Source of the DNA: Kitasatospora gansuensis
Lineage (GTDB): Bacteria > Actinomycetota > Actinomycetes > Streptomycetales > Streptomycetaceae
Length of the DNA stretch: 64,000 nucleotides
Assembly (NCBI RefSeq): GCF_014203705.1
Contig: NZ_JACHJR010000001.1
Location: forward strand, 1,798,001-1,862,000
Reading direction: 5' to 3'
Part shown: positions 27,162 through 38,600 of the stretch, piece by piece
Layout: each line of letters starts with the position of its first letter
Numbering within the stretch: position 1 is the stretch's first letter
Notes under the pieces: generated by a model
What the model was told of the DNA's origin: nothing
What the model saw: the letters and a program-made list of their open reading frames with translations, nothing else
The model's database searches: none
Program-made: the position numbers and the translations under genes

Positions 27162-28481
27162 TCAGATCCCCTGCACCGCTGCCCTGATGTCGGCCGGCGT
27201 GGTCTCCGCGAGCTCCAGCTCGTCCACCCAGGAGGCGGTCTCCGAGAAGTGCGCGCGGAACGGACGGCCGACCAGCTCGGGGTCACGGGCCTGGAGCAGC
27301 CGCAGCTGGAAGAACTTGCCCTGCGGGGTGTCCTCGATCCCGTCCACCGCGACCTTGCCCGGCTTGGCGGACATCACCGGACCGCGCACCGTCCGGGCCA
27401 GGCCCGGAAGTTGGCGGTACGCGGCCTGGAAGATGCCGACCGCCTGGGCCAGCGGCACCTTGAAGTAGTCGTGCGGGCCGGTGTCCCGCTCCACGAACAT
27501 GTAGTAGGGCACCACGCCGGCCCCGAGCTCCCGGCGCCACAGCTCGGCCCAGGCGTCGGCGTCGTCGTTGACCCGGCCGATCAGCGGGGCCTGGCCGTAG
27601 ACCAGCGCACCGGTGGAGCGGATCCGCTGCAGCGCCCGGCGGGCGATGTCGGTCTCCAGCTCCCGCGGGTGGCTGAAGTGGCCCATCACCGCGAGGTTGC
27701 GGCCCGAGTCGACGATCTTCTCGAACAGCCAGAGCACCTCGTCGGCGTCCTGGTCGGTGACGAAGCGCTGCGGCCAGTACGCGACCGACTTGGTGCCGAT
27801 CCGGATGGTCCGGACGCTGTCGATCGCCAGCAGCGGCTCCAGGTGGCTGCGCAGCCGCTCGGTCGACATCACCATCGGGTCGCCACCGGTGACCAGCACG
27901 TCGGTCACCTGCGGGTGCGCCTTCAGGTACTCGACCAGCTGACTCGGGTCCGGCGCCGCGAACTTGAGGTCCGCGTCACCGACGAACTGCGCCCAGCGGA
28001 AGCAGTACGTGCAGTACGCGTGGCAGGTCTGCCCCTGGCCGGGGAAGTAGAGCACCGTCTCGCGGTACTTGTGCTGCATGCCGGCCAGCTCGACCCCGTC
28101 CAGCCGGGGGACGTTGAGCTCCTTCTGCCCGGACGGGTGCGGGTTCAGCCGCGAGCGGATGTCCTGCACGGTCTCCCGCAGCTGGAGCTTGTTGGCCGGG
28201 TCGCCGGACAGCACGCTCAGCCGCTTCTCGTCCTCGATCGACAGCATCCCCGGCTGCGGGAAGACCAGTTGGAAGATCGGGTCGTCGGGGATGTTGGTCC
28301 AGTCGATCAGCGAGGAGAGCACGTACTCGTTGACCCGGAACGGCAGGACCTGCGAGATCATCCGGACGGTCTCCTGGAGGTGCGCAGGAAGTCCGTAGCG
28401 GCTGGCGATCTCGTCTATGTGTCTTGGACCGAATGCTTTGAATCGCTCCGTGGTCGGAAACTCGAGGGTCAGCAGGGACAT
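27162..28481 (-). CDS. KamA-family radical SAM 2,3-aminomutase
   Basis: This 439-residue protein starts at the ATG at 28481, 9 nt after GGAGG. The radical SAM cluster ligands are Cys153, Cys157 and Cys160 (CHAYCTYC), with a glycine-rich SAM motif TGGDP near 198 and the probable PLP lysine Lys376 in AKPGK. The family moves an amino group from C2 to C3 of an amino acid. By hand alignment, the two Asp residues that bind the side-chain amine in lysine 2,3-aminomutase are replaced by Arg332 (FVERDTG) and about Val369. Lysine is therefore unlikely, and an acidic substrate such as glutamate is plausible, as in incednine starter formation. It heads the leftward run aminomutase, PLP enzyme, acyltransferase. 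Confidence 0.88.
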   Translation of the reverse strand: MSLLTLEFPTTERFKAFGPRHIDEIASRYGLPAHLQETVRMISQVLPFRVNEYVLSSLIDWTNIPDDPIFQLVFPQPGMLSIEDEKRLSVLSGDPANKLQLRETVQDIRSRLNPHPSGQKELNVPRLDGVELAGMQHKYRETVLYFPGQGQTCHAYCTYCFRWAQFVGDADLKFAAPDPSQLVEYLKAHPQVTDVLVTGGDPMVMSTERLRSHLEPLLAIDSVRTIRIGTKSVAYWPQRFVTDQDADEVLWLFEKIVDSGRNLAVMGHFSHPRELETDIARRALQRIRSTGALVYGQAPLIGRVNDDADAWAELWRRELGAGVVPYYMFVERDTGPHDYFKVPLAQAVGIFQAAYRQLPGLARTVRGPVMSAKPGKVAVDGIEDTPQGKFFQLRLLQARDPELVGRPFRAHFSETASWVDELELAETTPADIRAAVQGI

Positions 28482-28641
28482 TCGGACATTCCTCCGGTCT
28501 CATGGGCCCGCCTTGGGGATTGGGCCCCGGCATAGGTGTGCAACGCGGCCTGAATACCTTGAACCCGGCGAATCCAGTGACAGCTCGGGGACTTGACTCG
28601 CTCTGACTCTGGAGACTAGTCCGGGGCCGAAATCGGCGACC

Positions 28642-28678
28642 CCCCTGTTCCGTCCCCTAGCCCGCCCGCCAACCCCTG
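28642..28678. promoter_or_regulatory. CCCCTA-like repeats upstream of the aminomutase run
   Basis: CCCCTG (28642-28647), CCCCTAG (28654-28660) and CCCCTG (28673-28678) lie in the 206-bp gap between the amidohydrolase stop and the aminomutase start. Spacings are 12 and 19 bp, looser than at the other sites. The gap is long enough for its own promoter, so the starter genes may form a separate regulated unit. No clear -10 or -35 is assigned. Confidence 0.4.
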
Positions 28679-28687
28679 GACCGCCGG

Positions 28688-29587
28688 TCAGTGAATCCGG
28701 CGCAGGTATCCGCTCAGCACCTCGAGGAACCGCTCCGGCTCCTCCAGGTGCGGCATGTGGCTGGAGTTCTCGAAGACCTCCCAGCTGACGTCCGGGATGA
28801 GGTCCGCGTACGGCTGGACGGTGGCCGGGGTGGCCTCGTCGAAGGCGCCGGAGATCAGCAGGGTGGGCACCGCGATGTGCTCGATGCAGTCGGTCACACC
28901 CCAGTCCTTCAGGGTGCCGATGACGTGGAACTCGCTCGGCCCGTTCATGGTCCGGTAGACCGTCGGGTCGTTGTAGACCTCCATGAACGAGGCCATGAAG
29001 TCCCGTGGCCAGGGGTCCATCCGGCAGACGTGCCGCAGGTAGAACGGCATCATCGCGTTGAAGTACTCCTGGCTGTCGGTGGTCCCGGCCGCCTCGTGTC
29101 TGATCAGGGTCTCGTTCACCTCGGCCGGCAGCTGGTCGCGGAGCACCTTCGCCTCCTGCAGCCAGAGCGGGTACGAGGCCGGGGCGTTCGCCACCACCAG
29201 GCCGCGCAGCCCGGCCGGGCGGCCGGCGGCGTGCTTCGCCGCCAGCAGCCCGCCCCAGGACTGGCCGAACAACACGTAGTTGTCGGATATCCCCAGCGCG
29301 CCGAGCAGATTGTCCAGTTCGTCGAGGAAGAGCTCGACCGTCCAGAAATCCGCACCGCGGTCCGGAAGATGGGTGGAGCCGCCGTTTCCGATCTGGTCGT
29401 AGTGCACCACCGGCCAGCCCTGCGCCGAGAGTTCGGCGAGATTCAGCAGATAGTCGTGCGTGCTGCCGGGACCGCCGTGCACCGCGACCACGACCGGCTT
29501 GCCCGAGTTCAGGTCTCCGGTGACCCGGTACCAGGTCTTGTGTTCACGAAACGGCACGCTTCCCTTGGCACTGGGCGCCAGAGCCAT
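28688..29587 (-). CDS. VinJ-like amidohydrolase (proline iminopeptidase family)
   Basis: This 299-residue alpha/beta hydrolase has the oxyanion motif HGGPG near residue 37 and the triad Ser110 (GQSWGG), Asp250 (GAFDEATP) and His277 (SSHMPH). The S33/prolyl aminopeptidase family removes N-terminal residues. In beta-amino acid macrolactam clusters the VinJ homologue removes the protecting aminoacyl group from the finished chain, freeing the amine for lactam formation by the TE. The ATG at 29587 follows GGAATCGGGA. It lies 46 bp downstream of the three-module PKS gene on the same strand, so it is probably the last gene of that long transcript. It acts in the cytoplasm, as no signal peptide is seen. 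Confidence 0.88.
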   Translation of the reverse strand: MALAPSAKGSVPFREHKTWYRVTGDLNSGKPVVVAVHGGPGSTHDYLLNLAELSAQGWPVVHYDQIGNGGSTHLPDRGADFWTVELFLDELDNLLGALGISDNYVLFGQSWGGLLAAKHAAGRPAGLRGLVVANAPASYPLWLQEAKVLRDQLPAEVNETLIRHEAAGTTDSQEYFNAMMPFYLRHVCRMDPWPRDFMASFMEVYNDPTVYRTMNGPSEFHVIGTLKDWGVTDCIEHIAVPTLLISGAFDEATPATVQPYADLIPDVSWEVFENSSHMPHLEEPERFLEVLSGYLRRIH

Positions 29588-29633
29588 CGCTATCCCGATT
29601 CCTTTCCGTGTTCGTTCATTGCCCGATAGGTGA

Positions 29634-32600
29634 TCAGTCGTCGATGGTGAGGCCCTCGAAGGCCATGCTGATCAGGCTGTCGGCGTCGAGCCCGTCGAGC
29701 GAGCCCTCCTGGTCCGCCGCGCCGTCCTGGTCCGCCCCGCCGTCGCCGGCGGCCGACTCGCCGTCCAGGTCCAGCAGTTCGTCCAGCAGGCCCGCGGCCC
29801 GCAGCCGGTCGAGCGGGATCTCCCGCAGGATGCGGCGGATCCGGTCCTCCTCGGTGCCGACGGCACCGACCTGGTCGGCCCCGGTCTCCGGGACCAGCAC
29901 CTCACCGAGGTGCAGGGCCAGCGCCCGGGCGTTCGGGTAGTCGAAGACCAGCGTGGCCGGCAGCCGGAGGCCGGTGGCCGCGTTGACCTGGTTGCGGAAC
30001 TCGACCGCCGACAGCGAGTCGAAGCCCAACTCCTTGAAGGCGCGGTCGGGTTCGACCGCGTGGCCACCGGCGTGGCCGAGGATCGCGGCCGCCTGGGTCT
30101 GCACCAGGTCGAGCAGAACGTCCGCGCGGTCGGCCGCCGGGAGGCCGTTCAGCCGGGCCAGCAGGCCGTCGACGGAGACCGCTCCGGCGGCGGCCGCGGC
30201 GGCCCGGCGCGGGCGGCCCCGGACCAGGCCCCGGAAGACCGGCGGCAGATCCTCGCCCGCCTCGGCCAGGGTCCGCAGGTCGAGCCGGATCGGCAGCACC
30301 GCCGGGACGGCCAAGGTGCCTGCCACGTCGAAGAGTTCGAGACCACGCTCGGTCGGGATCGCCCCGATGCCGACCCGGCCCATCCGCCGGACGTCGGCCT
30401 CGGCCAGCTCGCCGGCCATGCCGCCGTCGGCCCACAGGCCCCAGGCCAGCGACTGGGCGGGCAGACCGTTGGCCCGCCGGTGCGCGGCGAGCGCGTCCAG
30501 GAAGGCGTTGGCCGCCGCGTAGTTGCCCTGCCCCGCGTTGCCGAGCGTGCCGGCCGCCGAGGAGAAGAGCACGAAGGCGGTCAGGTCCATCCCGCTGGTG
30601 AGCTCGTGCAGGTTGAGCGCCGCGTCCACCTTCGGGCGCAGCACCCGGTCCATCCGCTCGGGCGTCAGCGAGCCGATCGCACCGTCGTCCAGCACACCCG
30701 CGAGGTGTACCACGCCGGAGAGCTGACGGCCGGTCAGCAGCGTGGCCACCGACTCCCGGTCGGAGACGTCACAGGCGGCGATCTCCACCTCGGCGCCCAG
30801 CCCGGCCAGTTCGGCCCGCAGCTCGGACATCCCGTCGGCCGCCGCACCGCGCCGGCTGACCAGCAGCAGGCTGCGGACCCCGTGCTCGGTCACCAGGCGA
30901 CGGGCCACCAACCGGCCCAGCAGACCGGTCGCGCCGGTCACCAGCACCGGGTCCGTGGCACTCCGGTCGAAGCGGGTGGCAGGCGCGCCCGACACACCGT
31001 CAGCGACCGACGCACCGTCAGCGACCGGCACCCGGGCCAGCCGGCCCGCGAGGACCGTACCGCCCCGGACCACCACCTGCGGTTCACCGGTGGCCAGTAC
31101 GGCGGCGAGCGCCGTGGCCTCCCCGGCCGGTCCGCTGTCGAGGTCGGCGAGCACGATGCCCTCGGGGTCGCTCAGCTGCGCGGCCCGGACCAGGCCCCAG
31201 ACCGCCGCACCCGCCAGGTCGGTGACGTCCTCCCCCGGCAGCGCGACGACGCCCCGGGTGAGCACCGCCAGCGTGGCGGCGGCGAAGCGCTCCTCCTGCG
31301 ACCAGGTCTGGAGCACCGCGAGCACCCGGTGGGTGGCGGTACGGACCGCCTCCGCGTCGTTGCCGCCCTCGACCCGCAGCACCACCACCTCGGGCACCGC
31401 CGCACCGGTCGCCGCGACGGTCTCCCAGTCCACGGCGGACACCGGGGCGGCGTGGGCGGCCGGGGTCACCGGAGTCCAGTCCAGGGTGAACAGGCTGTCG
31501 TGGAAGGCCGTCCGGCCCGCCGCCAGCTGCTCGTCGGTGACCGGTCGGGAGACCAGCGAGCGCACGGACGCCAGCGGGTTGCCGACGGCGTCGGCGATCA
31601 CCAGCGCCACGGTGTTCTCACCCGTCGGCGAGATCCGGACCCGGACGGCGGCCGCACCGGCCGCGTGGAGCTCGACACCGGACCAGGAGAACGGCAGCAC
31701 CCTGCCTTCGCCGTCCGCACCGTCGTTGGCCAGGATCGCCGCGTGCAGGCAGGCGTCCAGCAGCGCCGGGTGGAGGCCGAAGCGAGCGGCCTCCGTGTGC
31801 GCCTCGGCCGGCAGCGAGACCTCCGCGAGGATCGCGTCACCGTCCTGCCAGACCGCGCGCAGGCCCTGGAACACCGGGCCGTAGCCGAAGCCGATGTCCA
31901 GCAGTCGCCGGTACCCGTCCTCGATGTCCACCGCCGTCGCGCCGCTCGGCGGCCAGGCGGTCAGGTCGAAGGAAGGCGCCCGGGTCTCGTCCGTGAGCAG
32001 ACCCTCGGCGTGCAGGGTCCAGCCCGTCGCCTCGTCACCCTCCAGGTGGGAGTGGATGGTGACCGGACGGGCACCCGTCCCGTCCGCCGCGCCGACCGCG
32101 ACCTGGAGCTGGACGCCCCCGCGCTCCGGCAGCACCAGCGGCACCTGGAGCGTCAGTTCCTCCAGCACTCCGCAGCCGAGCTGGTCACCGGCCCGGATCG
32201 CCAGTTCGACGAAGCCGGTGCCGGGGAAGAGCGTCGTCTCCCCCACCACGTGATCGGCCAGCCAGGACTGCGCCCCGGTGGACAGCCGCCCGGTGAGCAC
32301 CAGGCCCGCACCGTCCGGGAGTTCGACGGACGCGCCGAGCAGCGGGTGCTCGACGGCGTCCTGGCCGACGGAAGCGACGTCGTTCACCCCGGCCAGCGCG
32401 TCCACCCAGTAGCGGGTCCGCTGGAAGGCGTACGTCGGCAGATCCACCCGCCGGGCACCGGAGCCCGCGAAGAAGGCCGGCCAGTCGACCGCCACACCGG
32501 CGGCGTGCAGGCGGGCGAGCGCGATGACCGGAGTTGTGCTCTCCGGGCGGTCCCTGCGGGCCGCCGCGACGAACAGCGCGCGGTCGGACTCGACGCTCTG

Positions 32601-35600
32601 CTGGGCCAGCCCGGTGAGGATGCCGTCGGGGCCGATCTCCACGAAGCGGGAGACCCCGCGCGACTCCAACTCCCGGACGTTGTCGGCGAACCGGACCGCG
32701 TCGCGAACGTGGCTGACCCAGTACTCCGGGTCCGTGACGTTGCCAGTGGTCACCACCGGGGTCTTCGGCTCGGTGAAGGTCAACCCGCCGACCACGGTGC
32801 GGAATTCGTCGAGCATCGGGTCCATCAGCGGCGAGTGGAAGGCGTGCGAGACGCTCAGGCGCTTGGTCCGCTCGAAGCCCTCGGCGATCCGCAGAACGGT
32901 CGCCTCGTCACCCGAGACCACCACCGAGCGCGGGCCGTTGACCGCCGCGATGCTGACGTCAGTGGTCAGCAGCGGCAGGATCTCCTCCTCGGTGGCCTCG
33001 ATCGCCACCATCGCACCGCCCGTGGGCAGTTCCTGCATCAGCCGGCCGCGGGCCGTGACCAGCTTGGCGGCGTCCTTGAGCGAGAACACCCCGGCGACGT
33101 GCGCGGCGGCGATCTCACCGACCGAGTGCCCGGCCAGGAAGTCGGGCCGCACACCCCAGGACTGCACCAGGCGGTACAGCGCGACCTCGAAGGCGAACAG
33201 CGCGCTCTGGGTGTTGACGGTGCGGTTCAGCTCATCGGCGTCCTCGCCCCAGATCACCTCGCGCAGCGAACCGTCCAGCTCCGCCAGCACCTCGTCGAAG
33301 GCGGCGGCGAACACCGGGAAGGCGGCGTGCAGTTCGCGTCCCATCCCGAGCCGCTGCGACCCCTGACCCGTGAACAGGAACGCCACCTGCGCGCCCGGCC
33401 GGGCCGGAGTGACGTTGCCACCGCCCGCCGCGAGCTCGCGCAGTGCGGCGATCAGCTCGTCCCGGTCGGCGCCGACGGCCACCGCCCGGTGGTCCAGCGC
33501 GGAGCGCGAGGTCGCGAGCGAGAACCCCAGGTCGGCCGGGGCCAGTTCGGGCCGGGCCTCGACGTAGTCGGCGAGCCGGGCCGCCTGGGCCGGGATCGCG
33601 TCCACGTTCTTCGCCGACACCGTCCAGGGCACCACGGGCAGTTCGGCCGCCACGGTAACCGGCTGCGCCGCCTCGGCCGGGGCTTGCTCGATGATCACGT
33701 GCGCGTTGGTGCCGCTCAGCCCGAAGGACGAGATGCCGGCCCGGCGCGGACGGCCGGTCTCCGGCCAGTCCCGACGCTCCGTCAGCAGCTGGACGTTGCC
33801 CTCGGTCCAGTCCACCTTCGAGGTCGGCGCGTCCACGTGCAGGGTCTTCGGCAGCACACCGTTGCGGATCGCCTCGACCATCTTGATGATGCCGCTGACG
33901 CCGGCGGCGGCCTGGGCGTGCGCCAGGTTGGACTTGATCGAACCCAGCCAGAGCGGCTGGTCCGCCGGCCGGTCCTGACCGTACGTGGCCAGCAGCGCCT
34001 GCGCCTCGATCGGGTCACCGAGCGTGGTGCCCGTGCCGTGCGCCTCGACCGCGTCGACCTCGGCGGTCGACAGGCCCGCGTTCGCCAGCGCCTGCCGGAT
34101 CACTCGCTGCTGCGAGGGACCGTTCGGCGCGGTCAGACCGTTCGAGGCGCCGTCCTGGTTGATCGCGCTGCCCCGCACCACGGCGAGCACCGGGTGCCCG
34201 TTGCGCCGCGCGTCCGACAGCCGCTCGACCAGCAGGACACCGACGCCCTCGGACCAGCCCGTGCCGTCGGTCGCCTCGGCGAACGACTTGCAGCGCCCGT
34301 CCTTGGCCATCCCGCGCTGGCGGCTGAAGTCGATGAACATGCCCGGCGTGGACATCACCGCCACACCACCGGCCAGCGCGAGCGACACCTCACCCGAGCG
34401 GAGCGCCTGGACGGCCATGTGCAGAGCAACCAACGAGGAGGAGCAGGCGGTGTCCACCGTGACGGCCGGGCCCTCCAGGCCCAGGGTGTAGGCGACCCGG
34501 CCGGTCACCAGGCTGCCGCCACTGGTCGTGGCGGCCTCCGGACCGAGGCCGTAGTCGTGGTACATCACGCCGCCGAACACACCGGTCCGGCTGCCCTTCA
34601 GCGTGAGCGGGTCGATGCCCGCGTTCTCGATCGCCTCCCAGGACGCCTCCAGCAGCAGGCGCTGCTGCGGGTCGATGGTGACCGCCTCGTTCGGGGAGAT
34701 CCCGAAGAAGTCGGCGTCGAAGTCGGCTGCGTCGTACAGGAATCCGCCGGTACGGGTGTACGTGCGGCCCGCCTTGCCCGGCTCCGGGTCGTAGAGCGCG
34801 TCGAGGTCCCAGCCGCGGTCGGTCGGGAAGTCCGACACCGCGTCGACCCCGTCGAGCACCAACTGCCAGAGGTCCTGCGGTGATTCGACGCCGCCCGGGT
34901 AGCGGCAGGCCATGCCGACGATCACGATCGGGTCGTCGGTCAGCGGCGTCACCACCGCGACCGGGGCGGCGGATTCGGCCTCGGTGCCGGCCAGGGTCTC
35001 GCCGATGTGGTCGGCGACCGCCTGGGCGCTCGGGTAGTCGAAGACCAGGGTCGCCGAGAGCCGGATGCCGATCACCGTGTTGAGGCGGTTGCGCAGTTCG
35101 ACCGCGCTGAGCGAGTCGAAGCCCAGCTCCTTGAACGCCCGGTCCGGCTCCACCGCGTCGATGGAGGCGTGGCCCAGGACCGAGGCCACCTCGGTCCGCA
35201 CCAGCTCCAGCAGGGCCCGTCCGCGCTCGGCGGCGTCGAGGCGGGCGAGCTGCTGCCCGACCGCCGATCCGCCGCCGGCACCCGCCCGCGCCGCCTGCCG
35301 GGCCGGGGCCCGGACCAGCCCGCGCAGCAGGCTGTGCAGCGAATCACCTTGCGTACGAAGGGCCTTGGGGTCGATCCGGAGCGGGACCAGGACGGCCTCG
35401 CCGGTCGCGATCGAGGCGTCGAACAGAGCAAGGCCCTCGGCCTGCGGCAGGGCCGGGAGGCCCAGCTTCGCCATCCGCTGCTCGGCCTCGTCGATCGAGT
35501 GCGCACCGCTCATGCCGGTGGTGACGCCCCAGAGACCGAAGGCCATCGAGGTGGCCGGCAGACCGGCTGCCCGGCGCTGGACGGCGAGGGCGTCCAGGAA

Positions 35601-38600
35601 GGTGTTGGCCGCCGCGTAGTTCGCCTGACCCGCCGCCAGCACCATGCCACCGGCCGAGGAGAACATCACGAAGAACGCCAACTCGGTGCCAGCGGTGAGC
35701 TCGTGCAGATGCCAGGCGGCGTCCACCTTCGGCGCCAGCACCGCATCCAGACGCTCCGGCGTCACCGAGGTGACGACCCCGTTGTCCATCACACCGGCGA
35801 CATGCACCACACCCGCCAACGGACGCTCCAGCGAAGACAGCAGCTCCCGCACCGCCGCACGATCCGCCACATCACACGCCGCGACCTCGACCGCCGCGCC
35901 GAGCTCAGCCAGCTCGGCCACCAACTCCCGTGCCCCCGGCGCCTCCAGGCCCCGACGGCTCGTCAGCAGCAGGCTGGTAGCGCCGTGCTCGACCACCAGG
36001 TGGCGGGCCACCAGCGCACCGAGACCACCGGTACCGCCGGTCACCAGGACCGTGCCGTCGACCACCGAGGGCACGACGCCCTCGACCGCGACGACCTTCG
36101 CGAACCTCGGCACCCGCACCACACCGGCCCGGACCGCCGCCTCCGACTCACCCGAGGCCACCACCGCACTCAGCGCGGCCCCGGACTCCGGCGCACCGTC
36201 CCAGTCCACCAGCACGAACCGGCCCGGGTTCTCGGCGATGGCGGCGCGCACCAGACCCCACACCGGAGCCTGCACCACATCCACCACATCGCCGTCCCCG
36301 GCGACCACCGCGCCGCGCGTCAACACCACCAGACGCGAGTCGGCGAAGCGCTCGTCACCGAGCCACTCCCCCACCACACCCAGCACCCGACCGGCCAACT
36401 CCCGCACCGCACCCGGCACACCACCCGAAGGCGTCACACACTCCAACACCACCGCCGCCGCATCACCGGCCGACGAACCCCAAGCCGGCAACGCACCCGA
36501 ACCGGAACCGACCGAAACCACCGGCCACTCCACCCGGAACAACGACTCCACACCACGACCCGCCGACAACTGCTCCGACGACACCGGCCGCCCCACCACC
36601 GACCGCACCGAGAGCACGGGCGTACCCACACCATCGGCGACCGCGAGAGCGATGTTGTGCTCGGGCCCGACCTGCGAAATCCGTACCCGGACCTCGTTGG
36701 CCCCGGCGGCGTGCAGGGTGACGCCGTTCCACGAGAACGGCAGGACGGGCTCGCCGTCGGGACGGTCACCGGCATCGAGCAGGATCGCGTGCATCGCGGC
36801 GTCCAGCAGCGCGGGGTGCAGGCCGAAGCGAGCGGCCTCCGCGTGGGCCTCGGCCGGCAGGGCCACCTCGGCGAACAGGTCGTCACCACGCTGCCAGGCG
36901 GCCTTCAGCCCCTGGAACACCGGGCCGTAGGCGTAGCCCTGGGCGAGCAGCACCTCGTACGCGTCGCCGGTGGCGACGGCCTTGGCTCCGGCCGGCGGCC
37001 ACTCCGAGAAGTCGAACGACGGCGCTGCGGCACCGGAGATCAGCACACCCTCGGCGTGCAGCGTCCAGTCCCCGCCCTCGTCGCCCTCGATGCGCGAGTG
37101 CACGGTCACCGTCCGGGCGCCCGAACCGTCGGCCTCGCCGACCGCGACCTGGACCTGCACCGAGGCACCCGGCGGCAGGATCAGCGGCGCCTGGAGCGTC
37201 AGCTCCTCCAGCACGTCGCACCCGACCTGGTCACCCGCCCGGATGGCGAGTTCCACGAAGCCGGTGCCCGGCAGCAGAACGTTGCCCAGCACGTCGTGGT
37301 CGGCGATCCAGGCGTGGGTGTCGATCGACAGCCGCCCTGTCAGCACCGCACCGCCGGCATCCGGCAGCGTGACCACCGCGCCGAGCAGCGGGTGCTCGGC
37401 CGAACGGAGCCCGGCGGACGAGATGTTGGTGGTGTCCCCGCCGAACCAGGAGTCGGCCAGGTACTCGTTGGTGTCGACCCAGAAGCGCTGACGCTGGAAG
37501 GCGTAGGTCGGCAGATCCACCCGCCGGGCACCGCTGCCCGCGAAGTAGGCGGCCCAGTCCAGCTCGACGCCGCCGGCGAAGAGCCGCCCGAGCGCCGTCA
37601 CGAAGGTGGCCGCCTCCGAACGGTCCCGGCGCTGTGTCGGGACGAGGACGGCCTCCTCGGACTCCACGCTCTGCTGGGCCAGCCCGGTCAGGATGCCGTC
37701 GGGGCCGATCTCCAGGAAGCGGGAGACCCCCTGCGACTCCAACTCCCGGACGCTGTCCGCGAACCGGACCGCGTCGCGGACATGGGCCACCCAGTACTCG
37801 GGATCGGTGAAGCTGCCGCTTGCCACCACCGCGATCGACGGCTCGGCGAACGTCAACCCGGAAACCACCGCACGGAACTCATCGAGCATCGGGTCCATGA
37901 GCGGCGAGTGGAACGCGTGCGACACGCTCAGCCGCTTGGTCCGCTCGAAGCGAGCGGCGATCTCCAGCACGGTGACCTCGTCACCCGAAACCACCACCGA
38001 ACGGGGGCCGTTGACCGCCGCGATGCTCACCAGGTCGGTCAGCAGCGGCAGCACATCCTCCTCGGTGGCCTCGATCGCCACCATCGCACCACCGGCGGGC
38101 AGTTCCTGCATCAGCCGACCACGCGCGGAGACCAGCTTGGCGGCGTCGGAGAGCGACAGCACCCCCGCCATATGCGCAGCCGCGATCTCACCCACGGAGT
38201 GCCCTGACACGAAGTCAGGCCGCACACCCCACGACTCCACCAACCTGAACAGCGCCACCTCGAAGGCAAACAGCGCACTCTGCGTGTGGACGGTCCGGTT
38301 CAGCTCCGACGCATCGTCACCCCACACCACATCACTCAGCGACCCGCCCAGCTCACCCAACACCTCGTCAAACGCCGCCGCGAACACCGGGAACGCACCG
38401 TGCAGCTCACGCCCCATCCCCAACCGCTGCGACCCCTGACCCGTGAACAGGAACGCCGTCCGCCCACGCGACCGCCCCGAACCGCTCACCACACCCGGGC
38501 TGGTCCGCCCGTCCGCCAGGGCCCAGAGCCCGGCCAGCAGCTCGTCCCGGTCCGCGCCGACCACCACACCCCGGTGCTCCAGCACCGCCCGCGTCGACAC

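Noticed and set aside
27162..28481. Annotation as a true lysine 2,3-aminomutase making beta-lysine
   Set aside because: The family is right, but the two side-chain-binding Asp residues are absent in a hand alignment. Kept as an aminomutase of unproven substrate.
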